Source: Halococcus salsus
GTDB taxonomy: Archaea > Halobacteriota > Halobacteria > Halobacteriales > Halococcaceae
Reading direction: 5' to 3'
Assembly: GCF_009900715.1 (NCBI RefSeq)
Contig: NZ_JAAAJC010000001.1
Coordinates: 1-64,000, forward strand
DNA length: 64,000 nt
Shown here: piece by piece, positions 61,108 to 64,000 of the stretch
How the letters are laid out: every line of letters starts with the position of its first letter
Numbering within the stretch: the first letter of the stretch is position 1
Position numbers and translations under genes: made by a program
The notes under the pieces: generated by a model
Told to the model about the DNA's origin: nothing
The model's input: only the letters and a program-made list of their open reading frames with translations
Databases searched by the model: none

Positions 61108-61947
61108 TCATTCCTTCAACACCACCCCGAAGCTCAGCCCGGAGGCGAGGTAGCGGTTCGCCGCGACCAGGAAGACCAACACAGGGATGATCATCGCCAT
61201 CGAGGCCGCCGCCAGCATGCTGTACTCGATGTTTCGCGACCCGATGAAGGTGTAGACCTGGAGCGAGACGGTCACCGCCTGGTTGTTGGTGAGCACCAGC
61301 GAGAACAGGAGCTCGATCCACGCGAAGATGAAACTGATCACGGCGACCGAGATGATCCCCGGTACCGCCGAGGGCAACACCACCTTCCGGAACGCCTGCG
61401 AACGGCTTGCACCGTCGACCATCGCGGCCTCTTCGAGGGATTCGGGGATCCCGTCGAAGAAGGACTTCATCACCCAGACGACCACTGAAATGTTGATGGT
61501 GATGTACATGAACACCAGCCCGATCAGGGTGTCGTAGAGGTCGAAGGTCCGGAAGATAACGAAGAAGGGGATCACCACCGCGACCGGCGGCAACATCCGC
61601 GAGGAGAGGATCCAGATCAGGACGTCGGGCTTCTTCGGGATGTCGTAGCGCGAGAGCACGTAGGCTCCCGGAACCCCGATCAGAAGCACGAGCACCACGG
61701 AGGCGCTCACGCTGATGAGGCTGTTCGCGTAGGCCGAGACGAACGCGGGGTCCCCGATGAGCTGGAGGTAGTTGTAGACCGTCGGCAGGAAGACCCAGTC
61801 GGGCGGGAGGTCGATCGCCTCGCCCGGCGGTTTCAGCGACATGAACGCGATCCACGCGAGCGGGAACAGCGCGATGACGGTCCAGAGGAGCAGGACGACG
61901 TGCCGGCCGACATCCTTCGCCGTACTGTCCGAGCTGGCGGTCGCCAT
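61108..61947 (-). CDS. Sugar ABC transporter permease, MalG-type
   Basis: The 279-residue permease has six predicted helices and the coupling motif EEAAMVDGASRSQAFRKVVLPSAVPGI (EAA loop), which docks onto the ATPase, near residues 172-198. It pairs with the MalF-type permease to form the channel. Its start overlaps the MalF stop by one base. The C terminus is family-like (ASGLSFGVVLKE). Confidence 0.93.
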   Translation of the reverse strand: MATASSDSTAKDVGRHVVLLLWTVIALFPLAWIAFMSLKPPGEAIDLPPDWVFLPTVYNYLQLIGDPAFVSAYANSLISVSASVVLVLLIGVPGAYVLSRYDIPKKPDVLIWILSSRMLPPVAVVIPFFVIFRTFDLYDTLIGLVFMYITINISVVVWVMKSFFDGIPESLEEAAMVDGASRSQAFRKVVLPSAVPGIISVAVISFIFAWIELLFSLVLTNNQAVTVSLQVYTFIGSRNIEYSMLAAASMAMIIPVLVFLVAANRYLASGLSFGVVLKE

Positions 61948-62888
61948 CAGTCGAGCACCTCCCCGAAGCCGACGACGCGGATCAGGATGTTACAGATGAT
62001 CAGTACGACCACGAGGTAGACGATCGCGAGCGCGCTCGCCGCCCCGAGGTCGACGTAGGTGAAGCCGGTCTGGAAGATCTGGATCCCGATCAGCATCGTG
62101 GCGTTCCCCGGTCCACCCTGGGTGAGGGTGTAGACCAGCCCGAACGACCGGAAGAGGTCGATCAAGCGAATGAGTATCGCCACGAACAGGACGGGTTTGA
62201 GGTAGGGGATCACGACGTGGACGTACCGCCGCCACATCGGTGCGCCGTCGATCCGGGCGGCTTCGAGCAACTCGTCGGGCACCGACGAGAGGCCCGCGTA
62301 GAAGATCAGGAACATGAACGGCGTCCAGTTCCAGGTGTCGATCAGGATCACCGTGAGCAGCGGGACGTCGGTGAGGAAGGCGGGTGCGACGAACGGGGTG
62401 TAGCTGTTGATCAGGTAGGGGATGATACCGAGCTGGGGCTGGAGCATCACCTGGCCGATCGTCGCGAGGCTCACGGGCGCGACCGCCATCGGGAGGATGA
62501 ACGCCACGCGGTAGAACGACTTCGCCCGCCCGCTCGCGACGTCGTTGACGAGCGCGGCGAGCCCGAACCCGAGCACGGTTTCGAGCACGAGCGCGCTCAG
62601 CACGAAGACCGTCGTCACCGTGACCGACTGCCAGACGGTGGGGTCCGTGAAGACCACCGCGAAGTTGTGGAGCCCCGCGAACGTCCCCAACTGGTTCGGG
62701 TTGACGTAGGTGTAGTTGACGAGGCTGAGATAGAGGTCGTAGACCCCGGGGAAGATCGTGATCAGGAGGACCACGAGCACCATCGGGGTCGCGAGCCAGA
62801 CCGGGAGGTAGTCGTTCCAGACGCCCTTGAGCGAGCCGAGCGCGCCGTCGCCCTGGTCCGAGCCGACCGACCGGGTATCCGTACTCAT
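61947..62888 (-). CDS. Sugar ABC transporter permease, MalF-type
   Basis: The 313-residue permease has about six helices and the EAA motif ELLEAARIDGAPMWRRYVHVVIPYLKPV near residues 208-235. The N-terminal ~30 residues are a charged cytoplasmic stretch. It lies 4 bases after the substrate-binding gene and overlaps the MalG-type gene by one base, so all are one operon. Confidence 0.93.
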   Translation of the reverse strand: MSTDTRSVGSDQGDGALGSLKGVWNDYLPVWLATPMVLVVLLITIFPGVYDLYLSLVNYTYVNPNQLGTFAGLHNFAVVFTDPTVWQSVTVTTVFVLSALVLETVLGFGLAALVNDVASGRAKSFYRVAFILPMAVAPVSLATIGQVMLQPQLGIIPYLINSYTPFVAPAFLTDVPLLTVILIDTWNWTPFMFLIFYAGLSSVPDELLEAARIDGAPMWRRYVHVVIPYLKPVLFVAILIRLIDLFRSFGLVYTLTQGGPGNATMLIGIQIFQTGFTYVDLGAASALAIVYLVVVLIICNILIRVVGFGEVLD

Positions 62889-62892
62889 CGGA

Positions 62893-64000
62893 TCACCCGC
62901 TCCCCGCCGTGAGCTCGGCCTGCTGGGCGGCCTTCTCGAAGGCCGACTCCACCGACTTGTTGCCGGCGATGGCCTGCTGGAGCTGGATCGAGTACTTCTG
63001 GCCCCAGACGGGGTACTGCGGGTCGAACGGCTCGATCTTCGCGCTTTGGAGCGACTGGAGGGAGACGTCGGCGAAGTTCTGGCCGTACTTCTGGCGGTAG
63101 GGGTCGGCCTCCCAGATCGACCGCCGGACCGGGAACGAGGCCGAACCCTGAATGGCCATCGCGCGCTGGGTGGGCTTCGCGGTCGCCCAGATCATGAACA
63201 GGAACGCGGCCTCGGGGTTGGCGGCCACCGGCGAGGTCGAGAGCTGCCAGACGAACGCACCCGGCACGAACGAGCTGTCCTTCCCCTTCGGCACCGGCAT
63301 CTTCGCGATCGCGATGTCGTCGGCGACCTGCGAGGAGCTCGGGTCCGAGAGGCTCCCCCAGAACAGGTTGGCGTCGTTCAGGATGTGACCCGCCCCGCCC
63401 TGTTGCATCGTCGCGACCACCTGGGACCACTCCATCGTGGCGGCCGAGGCCGAGCCGTACTGCTGGAGGGTGTCGACGTAGAACCGACCCGCCTTCATCG
63501 CCGTCTCCGTGTCGAGCCCGGAGTCGTTGGGATAGGACTCCCAGAGCTGCCCACCGAACTCCCGGATCCACGGGTCCATCGTGTAGATGTTCATCCCGTA
63601 GCCCTTCTGCCCGCGGTTGACCACACCCACCACGTCGGATTCGTTCGCGTGGATCGCCTTCGCGTTCCGCAGGAACTGGTCGGTGGTCTTCGGGACCGAG
63701 AGCCCGTGCTTCTCGTAGAGGTCCTCCCGGTAGAACATCGTCTGGACCTCGACGGTGATCGGGAGCCCGGTCCAGTAGGGCTGGCGACCCGCGCCGTGGG
63801 CGGCCTGCCGACAGACCTGGAGGAGGTCCTGGGTGCCGTACCAGTCCTCGTCGAAGAGGGTGTCGCTGTTGAAGTACGGGTCGAGGTTCTTGAGCCAGCC
63901 CGCGCGGGCGAACTGGTTGACGACCTGGTCCATGAAGAACAGGTCGAAGTTACCTGCACCCGTGCTCACGTCGGTGAGACGTTTGGTGCGGAACTGCTGT
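62893..64000 (-). CDS. Sugar-binding protein of ABC transporter, 5' end cut by window
   Basis: This C-terminal ~370 residues of a family 1 extracellular solute-binding protein stay open to the window edge; the GTG at 63969 is internal, since the frame reads on through QQFRTKRLTDV. Seen: FFMDQVVNQFARAGWLKNLDPYF, YWTGLPITVEVQTMFYREDLYEKHGL, YGMNIYTMDPWIREFGGQLWE, PVPKGKDSSFVPGAFVWQLS and AFLFMIWATAKPTQRAMAIQGSASFPVRRSIW. It captures a sugar outside the cell and delivers it to the permeases. The signal and N-terminal lobe start are missing, and the ligand cannot be inferred. Confidence 0.9.
   Translation of the reverse strand, partial: QQFRTKRLTDVSTGAGNFDLFFMDQVVNQFARAGWLKNLDPYFNSDTLFDEDWYGTQDLLQVCRQAAHGAGRQPYWTGLPITVEVQTMFYREDLYEKHGLSVPKTTDQFLRNAKAIHANESDVVGVVNRGQKGYGMNIYTMDPWIREFGGQLWESYPNDSGLDTETAMKAGRFYVDTLQQYGSASAATMEWSQVVATMQQGGAGHILNDANLFWGSLSDPSSSQVADDIAIAKMPVPKGKDSSFVPGAFVWQLSTSPVAANPEAAFLFMIWATAKPTQRAMAIQGSASFPVRRSIWEADPYRQKYGQNFADVSLQSLQSAKIEPFDPQYPVWGQKYSIQLQQAIAGNKSVESAFEKAAQQAELTAGSG

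Overview
The window is haloarchaeal chromosome. The genes are GC-rich with acidic products, and the window holds an A-type ATP synthase operon, bacterioruberin carotenoid genes, archaeal-style TATA boxes placed for leaderless transcripts, a twin-arginine-exported surface protein and many start/stop overlaps of ATGA or GTGA type. The genus cannot be fixed from sequence alone. No rRNA, tRNA, CRISPR array or intact insertion sequence was seen.

Layout. 1-11.6 kb is a cell-surface and glycan region: two paralogous beta-helix proteins carrying twelve copies of an ~85-residue repeat module, two glycosyltransferases (GT2, GT4), a Wzx-type flippase, a hexapeptide acyltransferase and a sulfatase-like phosphatase-superfamily enzyme. 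From about 6.5 to 11.85 kb it is clearly more AT-rich than the rest, which suggests horizontal origin. 11.9-18.5 kb holds inositol-phosphate synthase coupled to an alkaline-phosphatase-superfamily protein, an FAH-family enzyme, an SRAP/YedK protein, a VapBC-like pair and an archaeal ornithine cyclodeaminase. 18.6-22.8 kb is the C50 carotenoid locus (crtB facing crtD-lyeJ-cruF), followed by a membrane-anchored low-complexity protein. 24.2-38.2 kb is mixed: an S9 peptidase, two Nudix proteins, a CAP-domain protein, an XPD/Rad3-like helicase, glyA-folD, an F420-type oxidoreductase and a polytopic GT-C-like enzyme.

38.7-47.6 kb is the ATP synthase operon in the order H-I-K-E-C-(18-codon ORF)-F-A-B-D. 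48.0-59.8 kb contains polyprenyl diphosphate synthase, a methyltransferase, an M28 peptidase, a thioesterase, a TraB protein coupled to a membrane metalloprotease, purM, an HTH-CBS regulator, an acyl-CoA synthetase, a PUA protein, a small membrane protein and a NYN nuclease-fold protein. 59.9-64 kb is a sugar ABC transporter operon cut off by the window end.

The most unusual items are the repeat module array with a mosaic last unit, a family of modular palindrome-rich repeats at four intergenic sites with similar sequence also sitting in frame inside the ornithine cyclodeaminase gene, the stop-start-coupled 18-codon ORF in the ATPase operon, and the coupled TraB-metalloprotease pair. All function calls rest on motif recognition by eye; no database search was run.
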